Of a stretch of 64,000 nucleotides of DNA, positions 11,589 to 23,861 are shown one piece after another. The stretch comes from Cycas panzhihuaensis. Its lineage: Eukaryota; Cycadophyta. Made by a program: the position numbers and the translations under genes. The stretch lies in the NCBI GenBank assembly GCA_023213395.1, contig CM041465.1:40183741-40247740 (forward strand), in the 5' to 3' direction. The stretch's first letter is position 1, and each line of letters opens with the position of its first letter. The notes below the pieces were generated by a model that was not told the origin of the DNA, made no database searches, and was given only the letters and a program-made list of their open reading frames with translations.

Positions 11589-12876
11589 GCATTCTAGTAG
11601 CCCCTTGGAAAAGGGGGAAGTATTTTTTTTATTGTAGGTTTTGCCACATTGCTCATGGAGAAGAAAGAAGCACAACAATCCAGGTACATCTCTTTTACTC
11701 TTTTCCTTGGTCATTTTCATTTCTAGCACAGTCTTTTCCTTTATTTTCTTGCCTTTTCCTTTTAGTTTGGGGAAGGTAAGGGAATCCCAAATCCATTGCT
11801 CTACACTGCCCATGTGTTGGGAAGGGAAAAGGGGAAGCACATGCAGTGTAGGAGAGTGTCTCTATTTCAGTTACATGGTCATCCAGGTATGCCGCCCTCT
11901 TCTTTTCATAGCTCTTTTCCCTGTTTGCTTTTTCTAAGCTTACTTGCTTGCATAATTGAAATCATAAAAGGAAAAGAAAAAAGGAACTAGTTTACATCTA
12001 CCCTTTCCATATGCATACTATGTTTGCACCCCTAGGAAAGAGCATGAGATAGGAACTATATCCTCCCTCTTTTCGCTTGATTGCATACAACCCCTTTAGG
12101 CTTTATATCTTTAGTGTGCATGCTTGTGCTTGATTGGTGTACCTTCTTCATTTCCTTTTCTCCCATTTAAAGCAAAAAGATAGTGAGGACTTACATTTGA
12201 GAGTAAACGAGAGTATATTTGTTCTTTTTATATAATCTCTTTGTCTCTTATTTACACATACAACTAGTTAGATATCACTTTACCATCACATATCAGAGGT
12301 TGAACCCTTCACACGTGGGATGGTGAAAGCTTCTTTTGCCACCATCCTTTATTCCTCCAAACTCACTTTAGGTGGGTTAGCCTAAGGAGGATTTTTCCTC
12401 TTGCACATCCTCCTCTAACCCTATTACACCCATATTAACTAAATAATCTTGACATCTTCTCCTTTGGGTTGGTCCCATGCGTGAGGTGGTTGTCCAACAC
12501 CATCCTCGTAAGTGTGTACCTCCCATGTCACTTGCCCACATATATCTCATTCATATCTCTCCATTTTCCACAAGGATCCATTCCCTTATTTGGTCTTGCC
12601 CTTCCCTTCTAGCCATCCAAGGGTGGGAAGATCCACATCTTAAAGTTACTCGAGAAATTGAGGATATCCCTCACTCGTGCTAACCCCAAAACTAAAACCG
12701 AGTTACGAGAGGGGAGTTGTGCACCATTCGTGGGTCCCGAACCTGCGTTCCGATGCACGGACACTTTGTGTGAGTGATTCCTCTCACTTACTAGATTGAC
12801 TCTGTATTCCAAAGCCTTTTGTTGACCATCTTAATCCTAACTAAGTGTGGTTACCATCTCATAGGTGCCATTCCAC

Positions 12877-12894
12877 TAGCGACCATACTAGGGA
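12877..12894 (+). promoter_or_regulatory. Gypsy-3 primer binding site
   Basis: The sequence TAGCGACCATACTAGGGA follows a CCA end. It resembles the TGGCGAC...GGGGA type of PBS of plant Tat/Ogre-lineage gypsy elements, with a G-to-A change in the TGG. It lies about 1.4 kb before the Gag core. Confidence 0.55.
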
Positions 12895-15340
12895 CCCACC
12901 GGTAAGGGAATCATTCTTTCCCCCTTCTTGTTCGTGTTAGTCCTTCTTGGTAGCTTTTCCTTTTAGTTTTATTGGGAAACCCCCAATGTGCACACTACTT
13001 TATTTCTTCTTTCTTCCAAACCATAGGCAGAACTTGCATGCGATGATTCTCACATCGCATACGAGGTCTACCTTCGCTGTTGGAAGACCCCTCGTATTAC
13101 TCTCTTCCTACATTAGATCTCAATTCAATTATGGAAGGATATCTTTCAGATTGGGCATACCATACTTATGTGTCTGATTCCCTTGAGTTTTTTACTTCCT
13201 TCCAAGGGTCCACCTAAGGAAGTAAAGATCCCATCTTTTATCTAAGTGATCAGCAATACCCGTAATCTCACCACCTCCCTACTCATGAAGTAAAGCCTTT
13301 GTCCCCTCTAGAGTTTCGCCACCACAATGGTGATAGTCACGAGGATTGTCTTACGGGATCCACTTTGTACGAGGTTCTGTCCACCTCTTACGATCAAGCA
13401 GATACCCCTCTCGCTAATGTAGTAGAAGCTTTAAGCTAATGTTTCCAAGTTGCCCATCTCCAACCACACCCTAAGTGGTTCGAGAACATCTTGCGAAGCA
13501 TTGTGCTTCCTTCTTCTACGTCTCCCTCACCTCGATCATCCCATTCAACTTCCTTATATATAATGAGCCTACCTCTCACCTCATCCTCTTCTCCCCATGG
13601 TTTATATTCCTTGGGGACCACCTAAGGCATGTCTTCTTCTCAACTCGAGTTGAGCATGCCCTCATCTAGTTAAACAACTAGTCCTCCTCTGACCATCATC
13701 TATCCACTACCTACTAAACCCAGGGGACCCACGTGTCCTCCTACTTCTAGTCACGTGGGGTCTACCTCTACATACTCCCAACACCAACTTAGGGATTCTT
13801 CTCTCTATGTGCCTCCCGGTCACATCGCTCAACAATGAGGCCATGGTAAAGGGAACTCCCTTCCTGCTTATGGGGTAGACCCTTTACACCCTTATGGGGT
13901 CATGCCAACCATGGGTGGCCTATATGGGAAAAATCCAGTCCCTCACCCTTCCTTTTCATCATCTTGTATGCTACCTCATATTGCACCTTTACAAGGAGGG
14001 TCAGCCCCCTCCTAAGGTGTTTTCCCTCAGGCTCTTTTCTAATAAGGAGTGTTCCCTCTAGGAGGGATGGGTCCATCACATCCATCTGCTTCTATGCATG
14101 CCTCTTCGAATGTGGGATTCATACCCTCTCACCAAACAGTAGGAGGACATCATCCTCTTCCAAACTAAAGCCTCGAAGGAGGATTTGGGAAACCCTACCC
14201 ATCATTGTTTATAGCTTCTGTTAACCCTATGGTCTAGTTAAGGGCACGTCCCTTTATGGACTATAGGTCAACGCCCCTATCTATTAAGACGTTAAGAACT
14301 AATTTGATGCATCACCCTCTTGAAGTCCCCAAATTCGATGGGACTTCATCATAGGACCCAACAGAGCATGTTCATAGTTTTTCTATGGCATGCATCGACT
14401 ATTGGGCCTATGACCACATTTTCATGAAACTTTTCCTACGATCCCTTCAAGGCAATGCCCTCAAGTGGTTTTATTGCCTACCTGCACATTCTATTTTTTC
14501 ATTCCAATAGCTCGTGGATGAATTTGTCAACTACTTTGATGTAGCTCATCTATTCAAGAGTGAAATGAACTCCTTTTTGTCTCTTATATAAGGCCACGAT
14601 GAAATGAATCATGACTTTATGAGATGTTTTTATGACCTTCTTCATTCCACCAAGGCGACTTTGCCTGAGGAGTTGAAGAGAGACCTCTTTGTTAATGCCC
14701 TTCACCAAGAAGTCTATGTTGAAGTCCTTAAGATGGGGACGACTACGTACGACTATGCTATAGAAAAGTTCTTAGCACTTGAGGCCATTGAGATCCAAGC
14801 TAGACTCAAGAAGCCTCTAAGGTCCTCACAATGATGTGAGGCACCTCCACCATCTCGAGAGACCAAAACCTAGCAGCCTGCTAGGTCTTCTTCTTATCCT
14901 ACTGAAAAGACCTTAGATCCTCTCATTTCTGCCATATGTTTGTTTGAATATACTATGAAGGAGCTCAAACTCCAAGGTCCTTCATCCCCCACCTTGCATA
15001 AGTTAGTCCACTAGGCTTCCCAATCTGCTCATTTTAAGGGTGGTTACACCTAGTCTTCTCAAGCGAGAAAACCTGATTCCTCCCTTAAAAAGAAGTGGTG
15101 CTCCATTCATGGAGAATACTTCCACGAAGACTTACTGTGCTAGGCCTAGCATCCTAGAGCTATCCCGTAGCATGATTCTTCCCTCAAATGGGCATAGGCC
15201 TAACCTAGACCAACCCATCTATAGAGATCCCTTCCCTAAACATGGGAAACATGATCACAACCACCAACAAAAGAATAATCGGAACCAAGGAAGATCCCCA
15301 AACCCTCGCCTTTCATAAGCTAAAGGGAAGGGTGCGAGGA
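12895..15340 (+). pseudogene. Gypsy-3 leader and Gag
   Basis: The Gag core spans about 14306-14834. It begins EVPKFDGTSS, then DPTEHVHSFSMAC, FLRSLQGNALKWFYCLP, and an open stretch from 14604 (MNHDFMRCFYDLLH, LKRDLFVNALHQEVYVEVL). This is the Retrotrans_gag domain. A knuckle at 15099-15140 reads CSIHGEYFHEDLLC, the CX2HX4HX4C variant also seen in Tat-type Gag. Residues before the core are proline-rich and frame-broken. The true start is not identifiable. Confidence 0.8.
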
Positions 15341-15699
15341 ATCCATCTTCTTCCTTAGGTTCCCATGATTGTCATACTCCTTCACCTTTGCGATCCTAAA
15401 ACAAGGGAAAGAAGGTCATTCAGATACTTGAGACTACTCCATTGTATACTCTAACCCAGTCTTAAGCAGTCAAAGAGGCAAACGATGCCTCTTTGTCTAT
15501 GCCTCACCTTTACCTTCTTCCAGAAACCTCTCTTCCGAAAGTCCCAGCACTCCCCAAGACTATCCTTGTGTGCCCCAGTCATTATGACTTTCGAAGGGCT
15601 CTTCCCCAACCCACCGTGAAAGGGAAGCTTTTCTCCATTGTTGACGAGCTTCATACTGTGGCCACCAGAATGTCCATAATGGACGTCTTGAGGAGCTCT

Positions 15700-16190
15700 C
15701 CCAAATAGTGTATGCTTCTTTTGGAAGCATTAGGATTAGGTGATGTGTCAGTTCATGCCTTGGGTGTCACCCTAAGTCATGAATCTGTCATCTATTTTGA
15801 TCTTAAGGACCTTCTCCCTACTCCTAAAAGGGAGCGCCAGTGGCACTTCCCTTTCACCATAGCCATTGATACTCTTGATTATACTTTATAGAGAACTATT
15901 ATTAACAATGGTTCTTCTGTTAATACCATGCCCTTGTGCATCATGCAAGAGTTTGGCATATCATCCTTGTAGTTGTTTCCATGGCAGTGTCAAGGCTACA
16001 ATGGTAGTGAAAAAACACTCTTGTGATTAGTGTCCATTCCTCTTACTCTTGAGGATAAGACTATCCTCACCGATATTGTAGTCCTTGATATTGATGTCCA
16101 CTACAATCTTTTGTTGGGATGCCTATGGCTTGACCAAATAGGAGCCATGTGTTCGTCCCGATAGGGATAAATTTGTCTATGAAGGACGAA
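15700..16190 (+). pseudogene. Gypsy-3 aspartic protease
   Basis: The plus strand reads LEALGLGDVSVHALGV, then TIINNGSSVNTMPL at about 15897-15935, then LLLGCLWLDQIGAMCSS at about 16110-16160. These are the Tat-type protease active-site and C-terminal ILG.PWL-like blocks. The catalytic Asp position holds Asn, so the enzyme is dead by substitution as well as by stops. Confidence 0.75.
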
Positions 16191-17171
16191 TGAAGGTTGT
16201 CTTCTAGAGCCCCACTAAGCAACCTCACCAATCTCGTCAAGCGGTTCATGACCAAGCAAAGGGCGACAAGGCCCTTTCTACCCATGTCTCTACTTGCTCC
16301 ATTAGCATCCCTAATCCATCCCCTTTATAAGAAGACCCTTCATCTTCTTCTTCTAGCCTCACACGCTTTGCCCCTATTAGTGTTGGAAGTTATAGGTACC
16401 TCGCCATACTTAGCGATGACGAGTCTGATGGTGAGGATAAGGATTTCCCTTACCCTATCTCCCTCCTAGGCATGAGTAGAGGGCACATCCTTCACTCTAG
16501 GTTCTGATTCAGAACCCCCATTGTTAAAGAAACTAACTCTTCCCTTGTGTCTCATATCATCGCTCCTATTGATTAGGCGATCCTTAAGTCTCCCCCTTCG
16601 TCGTCCCCCATAGGCAACGAAGCTAGGGAGCCTCCTATTGTCCCTCATAGGAGACCTCTTTCTAACTCTTCTAGAGATTCCTTTGGATATATCGAGTCGT
16701 GTGTCAATCGCCACGGTCCTGCTACTTCTACTTCCCCTCTCTCCTCATCTTCTTGAAGTGTGGTCATCCATGGGGTGGATTACTTCAAGGATGACGAGGC
16801 TCTACTTGAGCATTTAGCAGGCTCCACACCTAATCTCCCTTCTGGTCACTATAGGCATGGCCACTAGAAGGTCTTAGCCATTGGGTCTTCCCTCGTTGAC
16901 CCAATTTTGTCTCCTATTCCACCTCTTCCTATTGATCAAGCCCCCCTTCACTTCGAGGAGGGGAATGCCATGTGCATGGGGGAAACCTAGGACATAGTCC
17001 TTGCCCTGGACAAGGTCATTAAGGTGGGAGCGGAATGCTCTCCTGATGAAATAAAGGAGTATACCATTCTATTCCAAGAATTTCGAGACATTTTTTTGTG
17101 GGACTATTCTGATATGAAGGGGACTGACCCTTCGATCATTACCCACAACCTCAAGCCAATGCTACATTGCT
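16191..17171 (+). pseudogene. Gypsy-3 protease-RT linker and truncated RT
   Basis: After a low-similarity linker the sequence reads SPDEIKEYTILFQEFRDIF at about 17040-17096, then WDYSDMKGTDPSIITHNLKP. This is the start of a Tat-type RT region. It ends abruptly at about 17171, where copia sequence begins. No RT catalytic blocks, RNase H or integrase of Gypsy-3 remain. Confidence 0.75.
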
Positions 17172-17811
17172 AAGATAACATATTGGGAGTCTAATCTATC
17201 TCATGGCCACTAGGCCCGACATCTCTTATTCAGTGAGTCGAGTATCCAGATACATGCAAGAATCAACCTTGACATATTAAAGAGTAGCAAAATGAATTTT
17301 GAGATACCTAAAGGGCACAACTGAATTGAAGCTTGTCTACCCAAAAGAAAAAACATCTTAGTTGACAAGTTATTGTGACTCAGACTAGGCTAGAGACAAG
17401 GAACAAAGGAAATTCACCAGTGGATATTGCTTCTTTTTAGGAGCATCTCCAATCTCTTGGAGTAGTAAGAAACAAGCAATAGTTACACTATCCTCAATAG
17501 AAGCAGAATATAAATTAGCAGTTAGTACAACCACTAAGCCAATTTGGCTAAGGCAACTCCTGAAAGATCTAAACCAAATGCAAATAGGTCCAATTGTATG
17601 CCACTCTGATAATCAAAGCTCACCAAGAATCCATTACTTCATGCCTGTACAAAGCATATTAAAGTTCATCATCACTTCATTCAAGAAAAAGTTTAGAATA
17701 AAGAAGTGGATTTGGAATACTGCATAATAGGAGATCACATATCAGATATGTTAATAAAGCCACTTGGAAAAGACAAGTTTCAATATCTATGAAGCAAACT
17801 ATAACTTAGAC
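17172..17811 (+). pseudogene. Copia-4 RNase H, truncated at 5' side
   Basis: The plus strand reads LIYLMATRPDISYSVSRVSR, then ILRYLKGTTELKLVY, then FTSGYCFFLGASPISWSSKK and VTLSSIEAEYKLAVS. This is the C-terminal part of a copia polyprotein with the SSKKQ..V.LSS.EAEY signature. It has several stops (Trp and Gln codons to TAG/TAA). Everything before RNase H is gone and gypsy sequence is fused at its left edge. Confidence 0.9.
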
Positions 17812-17823
17812 ATTAAGAGAGGG
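17812..17823 (+). promoter_or_regulatory. Copia-4 polypurine tract
   Basis: The purine-rich AAGAGAGGG ends directly before the LTR start TGTTGGAATAT, where plus-strand DNA synthesis would be primed. Confidence 0.75.
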
Positions 17824-18291
17824 TGTTGGAATATAATGTATAAATCCTAGACAAAAAGGAAGAAGGTGAAAATACTACTTTAGTAATTGCTTCATGAGAT
17901 GTGAATACATGTCACACTCAAAGAAGAGTCAGTTACAATTAAGCATGCAAACACCTCATGTATTTATAGACATATTCTCTAATGAAAATAGGTAGCTCTC
18001 TTGTTTGGTTAACTGACACATATCAGATTGTCTTGCATGGAAGTCATACAGGCCACAGAGAGCATAAAAAACATAGAGATAATTTAGACTAACCCCCGAT
18101 AGGTCTACTACTCTACTACAAAGAGGCCATATGAGAGACAGAAGTAATACTTGTAGATTACATGAGGAGCATAGGGGTTTTACTAGATAAAATAAGTAAT
18201 TAAGCTTTCAGGAGGGAGATCTCTGTGTAGAGGTAACAAATTTTTGATTCGTTAGTTGCATTGTGAAGCTAGTTTACCAAGGATTCTAACG
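17824..18291 (+). repeat. Copia-4 3' LTR
   Basis: It starts TGTTGGAAT after the polypurine tract. It plausibly ends at ATTCTAACG, the inverted partner ATTCTAACA with one change, giving about 468 bp. A TATTTATAGA string near 17961 may be its TATA box. No second copy is present to confirm the right edge. Confidence 0.6.
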
Positions 18292-19481
18292 AATAGTCAT
18301 ATGATGTGGTTTCGTCTATTGAGGAGAGAGCACTAGCCTGATGAAGTTTAAGAAGGAAGTAGGAACCTCAAAAAAATTGATAAAAAATGATTAAAACCTT
18401 TGTAAAACTTGATGAAATGAAGGTATAACCACTCCAAACATGTGATGGGCTATGCACAATAGTAATAGGTACAAAAAAATGGAAAGACTTTGAAAAAATA
18501 AAGTGTATGAATGAAAATAATAAAAAAATTTAATAAAATACTATAAAAACTATTAAAATAATATCAAAAATTGAATAAATATTAAACGTAAGACTTGTCA
18601 TGCTTTATATGAACTCACTATGATACTAAATGTAGGACGATGGAGATAAAATAGAGTAGGTACAAATGTAAATCAATCTATATTGTAATGTATTTCAATT
18701 ATTTCAATCTATATTGTAAAAGATAACATTATTTTCATAAGTTTGGATGGTGTTGATGAACACTAAGGTTTTGAGACCCAAGTTATATATTTGAGAGGTG
18801 GGCAGGAGCCTGCCTCCACCTAAATTTAAAATATAATAAAATAATAACATACACAAATAAAATAATCTTACCTAATGGTTGGGAGCAACTCACATGGTCC
18901 CAATGCAAAGTTAGGTAATGAACATTAACCTAATGCATGTGCTCGCAATCAGGTGCTACTATCAACAAATGTTTATGTAATATTGGTTCTCCCTAGCACA
19001 ACCTATTGGGTTTGAGATTAAGGGGGAAACTAAGACTCCAAGAACTTACCTAAATGTCTTTTATATGGAGTTGATCATAGTAACCAATATGGGAAAAATC
19101 AAGTGCTCATATTACTAATACATGAGGGTCAAAGCCTGTATATATAGGTGGGTGGTTAACCTTATTTTCTCTAAGAAAGGATCATGGTTAATAGATCCAA
19201 TCATATGGAGAAGGGGTTTAATGGATAACATTAGCGAGGCACTAGTTTGTAAGGAGAAGGATCTATAAAATAGTGTTTTGTAGGTTAGTACTTTATGGAA
19301 AGTGGAGTTTTGAGCAAGCCATTGGAATATAATTTAGTGAAGAAAAAGTTTACAGTAAAGTTTTTACAAAGTGTATGAGAAGACATATGGATAAATGTTA
19401 TAGGACCAAAATTCTAAAGTTTTATAAAAGGACACTTCGTAAGAAATATCTTCATTGGAGGAATGTGTTAAGGAGTTTAGA
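18292..19481. other. Unassigned AT-rich stretch
   Basis: I see no coding pattern and no repeat of this stretch elsewhere in the window. It separates the Copia-4 LTR from the Chromo-5 3' LTR and may be old transposon debris. Confidence 0.4.
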
Positions 19482-19884
19482 AATGGATTGTGTCTTCCCA
19501 AAAATTCTCCTCACACACTGAAATGATAATGGAAAATAAATAGGGAAAAGATGACACTTTTATTAAATTATAAAGCAAATTACAAAAATGAACTTATAAT
19601 GGACTCAATGGATATAAAAGGAACACCAAAAGGAGTACCAAAGTATAATATCTCAAGGGAGAAAAATACACAACCACCCCTTACTATAATCTATAAGCCT
19701 TAAATAAATAAAAGTGGGTCTTTCTCTAAACAATTATATTGGCAAGCCAAATGGTATTACATTTCATTAGAGGACTTAATGACCTATGTGTAAAGTTTAA
19801 TAGTTGATACTAACACTTAACTACCTAGTAGTTTACCACTTATTAATGCTCCATTCTATTAACAAGCTGTAGTCATGTAATAGG
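19482..19884 (-). repeat. Chromo-5 3' LTR
   Basis: The core (ATGATAATGG through GTCATGTAATA) matches 46480-46851 throughout by eye. A purine tract (minus strand CTTAGAGGAGAGGGCC) lies at its inner edge, as expected for the polypurine tract before a 3' LTR. Outermost bases at the left are poorly conserved, so that edge is good to about 10 bp. Confidence 0.8.
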
Positions 19885-19899
19885 CCCTCTCCTCTAAGA
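19885..19899 (-). promoter_or_regulatory. Chromo-5 polypurine tract
   Basis: The minus strand reads TTAGAGGAGAGGGCC immediately upstream of the 3' LTR. Confidence 0.7.
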
Positions 19900-20246
19900 A
19901 GCCAAGTCCTCAAAGTGTTAGAGATGAGGGTATTGTCTGATGAACTCATTTGACTCTCAAGTTTCTTCTTTGGTATCATATTCAACCCACTACACTAAAT
20001 GCTCATAAATGGTCTCATTCTAAAGTCAATATTGATGGATAGAAACAATACAATCTTAGGGAATGGTAGGGATTTTCTCATCATTAAGAATGGGAAGGGT
20101 GGTATGAGGGGAAATGGTTTTTCCAGGTACTTTTTTAGGTAAGATACATGGAAAACATTATGGATTTTGGTATGTAGAGGAAGTTCAAGGGCATATACAA
20201 CCTCACCATTCTTTTGAAGAACTCTATATGGATTATAATAATGAGG
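19900..20246 (-). pseudogene. Chromo-5 integrase C-terminus and chromodomain
   Basis: The minus strand reads HYYNPYRVLQKNGEV and then YALELP and IHNVFHVSYLKKYL, the GPY/F-type integrase C-terminal module of chromoviruses. Further on it reads YEHLV.W.EYDTKEET.ESN and FIRQYPHL.HFEDLA. This matches the chromodomain pattern (YLV.W...ATWE....QYP..FED) with Trp and Gln codons changed to stops. Chromodomains in this position are thought to steer integration to marked chromatin. This assigns the element to the chromovirus branch. Confidence 0.75.
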
Positions 20247-21473
20247 GCTTAACTTATGGCTTATGTGGGACTTGAGAGAGTGTTATTTATAAGGTTGAAG
20301 ATGGAGGAATACTAGATCAGTAATGGAAAATGCATAATCAAAATGGTGGTAGTTGATGAGTTGCTTTATATGGTTGTGTGTATTGGCTAGGTGTTGCTTA
20401 ATATTGTGAGGAATAGGGTCCATCTCCTAAAGATTTTATTGGGTTATAATTGTATAGAGGTTAGAGGCTAAGGTATTATGGGATAGGGGGTGATATCCAT
20501 ATAGAGCTAAAAATAGGGATATACTTATAGCTAAATGGTGTGATGAGTTATACCCAATATTTTGCTAGGGGTAGTTACAAAGTCCACTTAGTTTAATGAT
20601 CTAAGGCAAAACAACATGGGTAAGTTTCAAGGTTTTAGTTAGAACCTTAGACTGAGCTTAACTTATGGCTTATGTGGGACTTGAGAGAGTGTTATTTATA
20701 AGGTTGGAGATGGAGGAATACTAGATCAGTAATGGAAAATGCACAATCAAAATGGTGGTAGTTGATGAGTTACTTTATATGGTTGTGTGTATTGGCTAGG
20801 TGTTGCTTAATATTGTGAGGAATAGGGTCCATCTCCTAAAGATTTTATTAGGTTACAATTGTATATAGGTTAGAGGCTAAGGTATTATAGGATAAGGGGT
20901 GATATCCATATAGAGCTAAAAATAGGGATATACTTATAGCTAAATGGTGTGATGAGTTATACCTAATATTTCGTTAGGGGTAGCTACAAAGTCCACTTAG
21001 TTTATTGATCTAAGGCAAAACAACATAGGTAAGTTTCAAGGTTTTAGTTAGAACATTAGACTAAGCTTAACTTATGGCTTATGTGGGACTTGAGAGAGTG
21101 TTATTTATAAGGTTGGAGATGGAGGAATACTAGATCAGTAATGGAAAATGCATAATCAAAATGGTGGTAGTTGATGAGTTGCTTTATATGGTTGTGTGTA
21201 TTGGCTAGGTGTTGCTTAATATTGTGAGGAATAGGGTCCATCTCCTAAAGATTTTATTGGGTTACAATTATATAGAGGTTAGAGGCTAAGGTATTATGGG
21301 ATAAGGGGTGATATCCATATAGAGCTAAACATAGGGACATACTTATAGCTAAATGGTGTGATGAGTTATACCCAATATTTCACTAGGGGTAGCTACAAAG
21401 TCCACTTAGTTTAATGATCTAAGGCAAAACAACATAGCTAAGTTTCAAGGTTTTAGTTAGAACCTTAGACTGA
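20247..21473. repeat. 409-bp direct tandem triplication inside Chromo-5 integrase
   Basis: Three consecutive copies begin GCTTAACTTATGGC at 20247, 20656 and 21065, each exactly 409 bp long. They differ by only a few substitutions and by no indels that I can see. Each contains part of the minus-strand integrase C-terminal region. The unit is not a multiple of 3, so the copies shift the frame. Confidence 0.95.
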
Positions 21474-22216
21474 CTATTAGTTTGAGGACGGTATGTTGTG
21501 CTCATATTAAATGAGGTTCTCGTTGCTCGAAAGAGATCTTGCCAAAAAGATCTAGTAAACTTAGGGTCCCTATTACAAATAATCATTGAGGGAAAACCAT
21601 GGATTCAAAAGATAATTTGGGTGTAGAGATTGACAAGATGGGATGATTTATAGGAAGTGTGAATAAAAATGAAATCTATATATTTGATGAGTTAATTAAT
21701 GACCACCCAAATTGAGTCAAATCTAATTAATATGGATAAACCCATGATAAAATCCATGGCTATATCTTATTATTTACCCTAAGGGATATGTAGGTATTGA
21801 AGAAGACTTGACAAGGCCTTAGTATCTACTTTGTTTCCTTAGAAAATATCACATTTTGACAAAAGTATAAGGATAGTGCACTTCATGTGGGGCCAAAAGA
21901 AATATGCATGAATACAACAATATGTATTATCATAACTTAAGTGGCCACCCAAGGGGGTAGAATAATACTTTATTAAAATATGAGAGATGAAAGAGGAGGT
22001 TGGATGGATGGAGATATAATTTTTAAATAACAAATAGGTATTATGGGTTGACCATCCTTTTTTGTTATGAGCTTTATCAATCTTTTGGGAATAGCTAAGT
22101 TGTTTCTTATTTTCCACATCCAACTCTTCTAGCCATATAGGGTGAGGTTTTAAGATGGCTTGAATAACTAAATCAAGGGTAGTAGGATTAGATGGAAGGA
22201 AAGAATGGGCATCCAC
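21474..22216 (-). pseudogene. Chromo-5 integrase zinc-binding and core domains
   Basis: The open stretch 21839-22216 reads PLGGHLSYDNTYCCIHAYFF and WPHMKCTILILLSKCDIF, the H-H-C-C integrase N-terminal module (last Cys not clear). Further on, the minus strand reads GFPSMIICNRDPKFTRSFW and FNMSTTYRPQTN, matching the IISDRD.KF and LN.STAYHPQTDGQTE core blocks. The second catalytic Asp block is recognisable but altered and many stops are present. Confidence 0.85.
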
Positions 22217-22700
22217 AATAGTATTATCCTTGCCCTTATTGGAGGATATGGTGAAGTCAAATACCTTTAAGAAATGAATCCACTTATCTTATTCTTTAGA
22301 TAATACCAATTGATCCAATAAGAAATTGAAGCTACAGTGATCAGTAAGAATAGTGAATTTTGAACCCATAAGGTATTATTGCCACTTATCCACTACATGC
22401 AAAATTGCTTTGATTTCCTTTTAATATGTGGATAATAGATGTTCATGGTCTCTAAGTTTTCAACTTTCATAGGCAATAGGGTGGAAGCTTTATATAAGGA
22501 CTACTCCTAAGCTAAATCATAATTCATCACATTCAAGTTGAAATGATTATTTAAAGTCTAGGGTGGTGAGTATTGGAGTGTAAGTCATGACTAGTTTGAG
22601 GTAGGAAATAGTAGATTCTACCTTAGGGGGACCATTGAAATGAGTCTTTGCAAAGCAAGTTGGTTAGTGGGGCTACCAAAGAAGCATAATTATGGATAAA
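22217..22700 (-). pseudogene. Chromo-5 RNase H
   Basis: The minus strand reads KEIKAILHVVDKWQ.YL, then KFTILTDHCSFNFLLDQ and KVFDFTISSNKGKDN, the RNase H end blocks of gypsy elements (W..YL.G..F...TDH.SL..LL). Frame is broken. It follows RT in the usual gypsy order. Confidence 0.8.
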
Positions 22701-23350
22701 TGCTTATAAAAACTGATGAGACTAAGAAATACATGTAGTTTTGTAAGATTTGTAGGGGTTGGCTAGGCAGTGATGACTGATATTTTGTTAAGGTCCACTT
22801 ATACCCCTTTTGATGATATAATGTATCCTAAATATTATAATTATAAATTTTCAAAATCCATTTATAAAGTTTTATATTCAATTTATGTTGGTGTAAATTT
22901 TGGAGGATAGATTCTAGGTGATAGAGCTAGTGATCCAAGTAAGAACTATAGATGAGTATATCATCAAAGAAGATGATCACAAACTTCCAAAGATAGTGAG
23001 TAAATATTTTGTTCATGAGAGCTTGAAAAGTGGTTTGGGCATTGCAAAGGCCAAAAGGCATTGCTTAAAATTCAAAGTGGCTATGACGGGCTTGAAAAGT
23101 TATCTTATGGTAATCTTTTAAAGCAATTAGAATCTGATAGTATCTTGATTATAGATCCAATTAAGTAAAAATAGAAGAACCATAAATCTCATCAAGCATA
23201 TCATCAATTCTTAAGGTGGGTAACTACTTTCTTATTATAATTTTACTGATCTCCCTATAGTCTACATAAAAGTAAAAAGACCCATCTTTTTTTTACATTA
23301 GAACTATTGGAGCTACATAAGGACTTTTACTTAGTTGGATGATTCCCATA
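22701..23350 (-). pseudogene. Chromo-5 reverse transcriptase
   Basis: The minus strand reads SPYVAPIVLM.KK.DGSFYF and VDYREISKI (23340 to 23235), then [17 protein letters not shown] (about 23070-23020) and [11 protein letters not shown] (about 22980-22945). The catalytic FFDD is kept. Stops and a frameshift occur between blocks. Confidence 0.85.
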
Positions 23351-23689
23351 TCCATCAACACAGTAGTAATTTTCTCAATTTCATTCTTCTAGAAGTAGGA
23401 GTTCCTATATGGCCTAAGACTAATTGAGTCATAGTGAGATTAGAATTCAATGGTATGATAAAATCCATAATCATGTGGAGGAGTGGTAGGAAGAAGGGCA
23501 AATATGTTGGTGGTATTTATTTATGATTTCTTAAATACATGAGTGAATCTAAGGATCGACTTAGATGTTGTTTAATCATGATATACCCCAAATTAGTTTG
23601 TAAATATCTTTTCATTATCCCTAGGGAGACAAGTTGATTTAGGGGGATTTGGATCCCATGTATTTTATGTGTTTAACCCATACTATCTT

Positions 23690-23861
23690 TAAATAAGATG
23701 AAAAGATTATTTGGGGAATTATTGGTACTATATATGCCTAGGGCTTGTAACCATTAGATCCCTAAGATGGCATCAATCTTGCCATAGAGAGTGCATAAAA
23801 ATCTAAAACTATGAGGTATGTGCATATTTGAATGTGTATATGTTTTATTATCTTCGCATAA
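23690..23861 (-). pseudogene. Chromo-5 protease C-terminal part
   Basis: The minus strand reads YGKIDAILGI.WLQALG at about 23797-23745, the protease-end block (D.ILG..WL..LG) that precedes RT in gypsy elements. The sequence is cut exactly at 23861/23862 by Glu-6 and should continue at 34397 and beyond. Confidence 0.75.
23857..23861. repeat. Target site duplication of Glu-6, left copy (CATAA)
   Basis: Identical to 34397-34401. It marks the integration of Glu-6 into the Chromo-5 protease region. Confidence 0.9.

Larger units (their letters stand above)
9771..12875 (+). repeat. Gypsy-3 putative long 5' LTR region
   Basis: Gypsy-2 similarity ends near 9770 and a PBS for Gypsy-3 begins at 12877, so this 3.1 kb probably holds the Gypsy-3 5' LTR. 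It has no recognisable protein. A TATA-like GGTATAAAACAC near 10438 is followed by a pyrimidine-rich tract, as in an LTR promoter. The (TA)n run at 11522 lies inside. The outer edge is not determined because the 3' LTR is absent. Confidence 0.45.
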
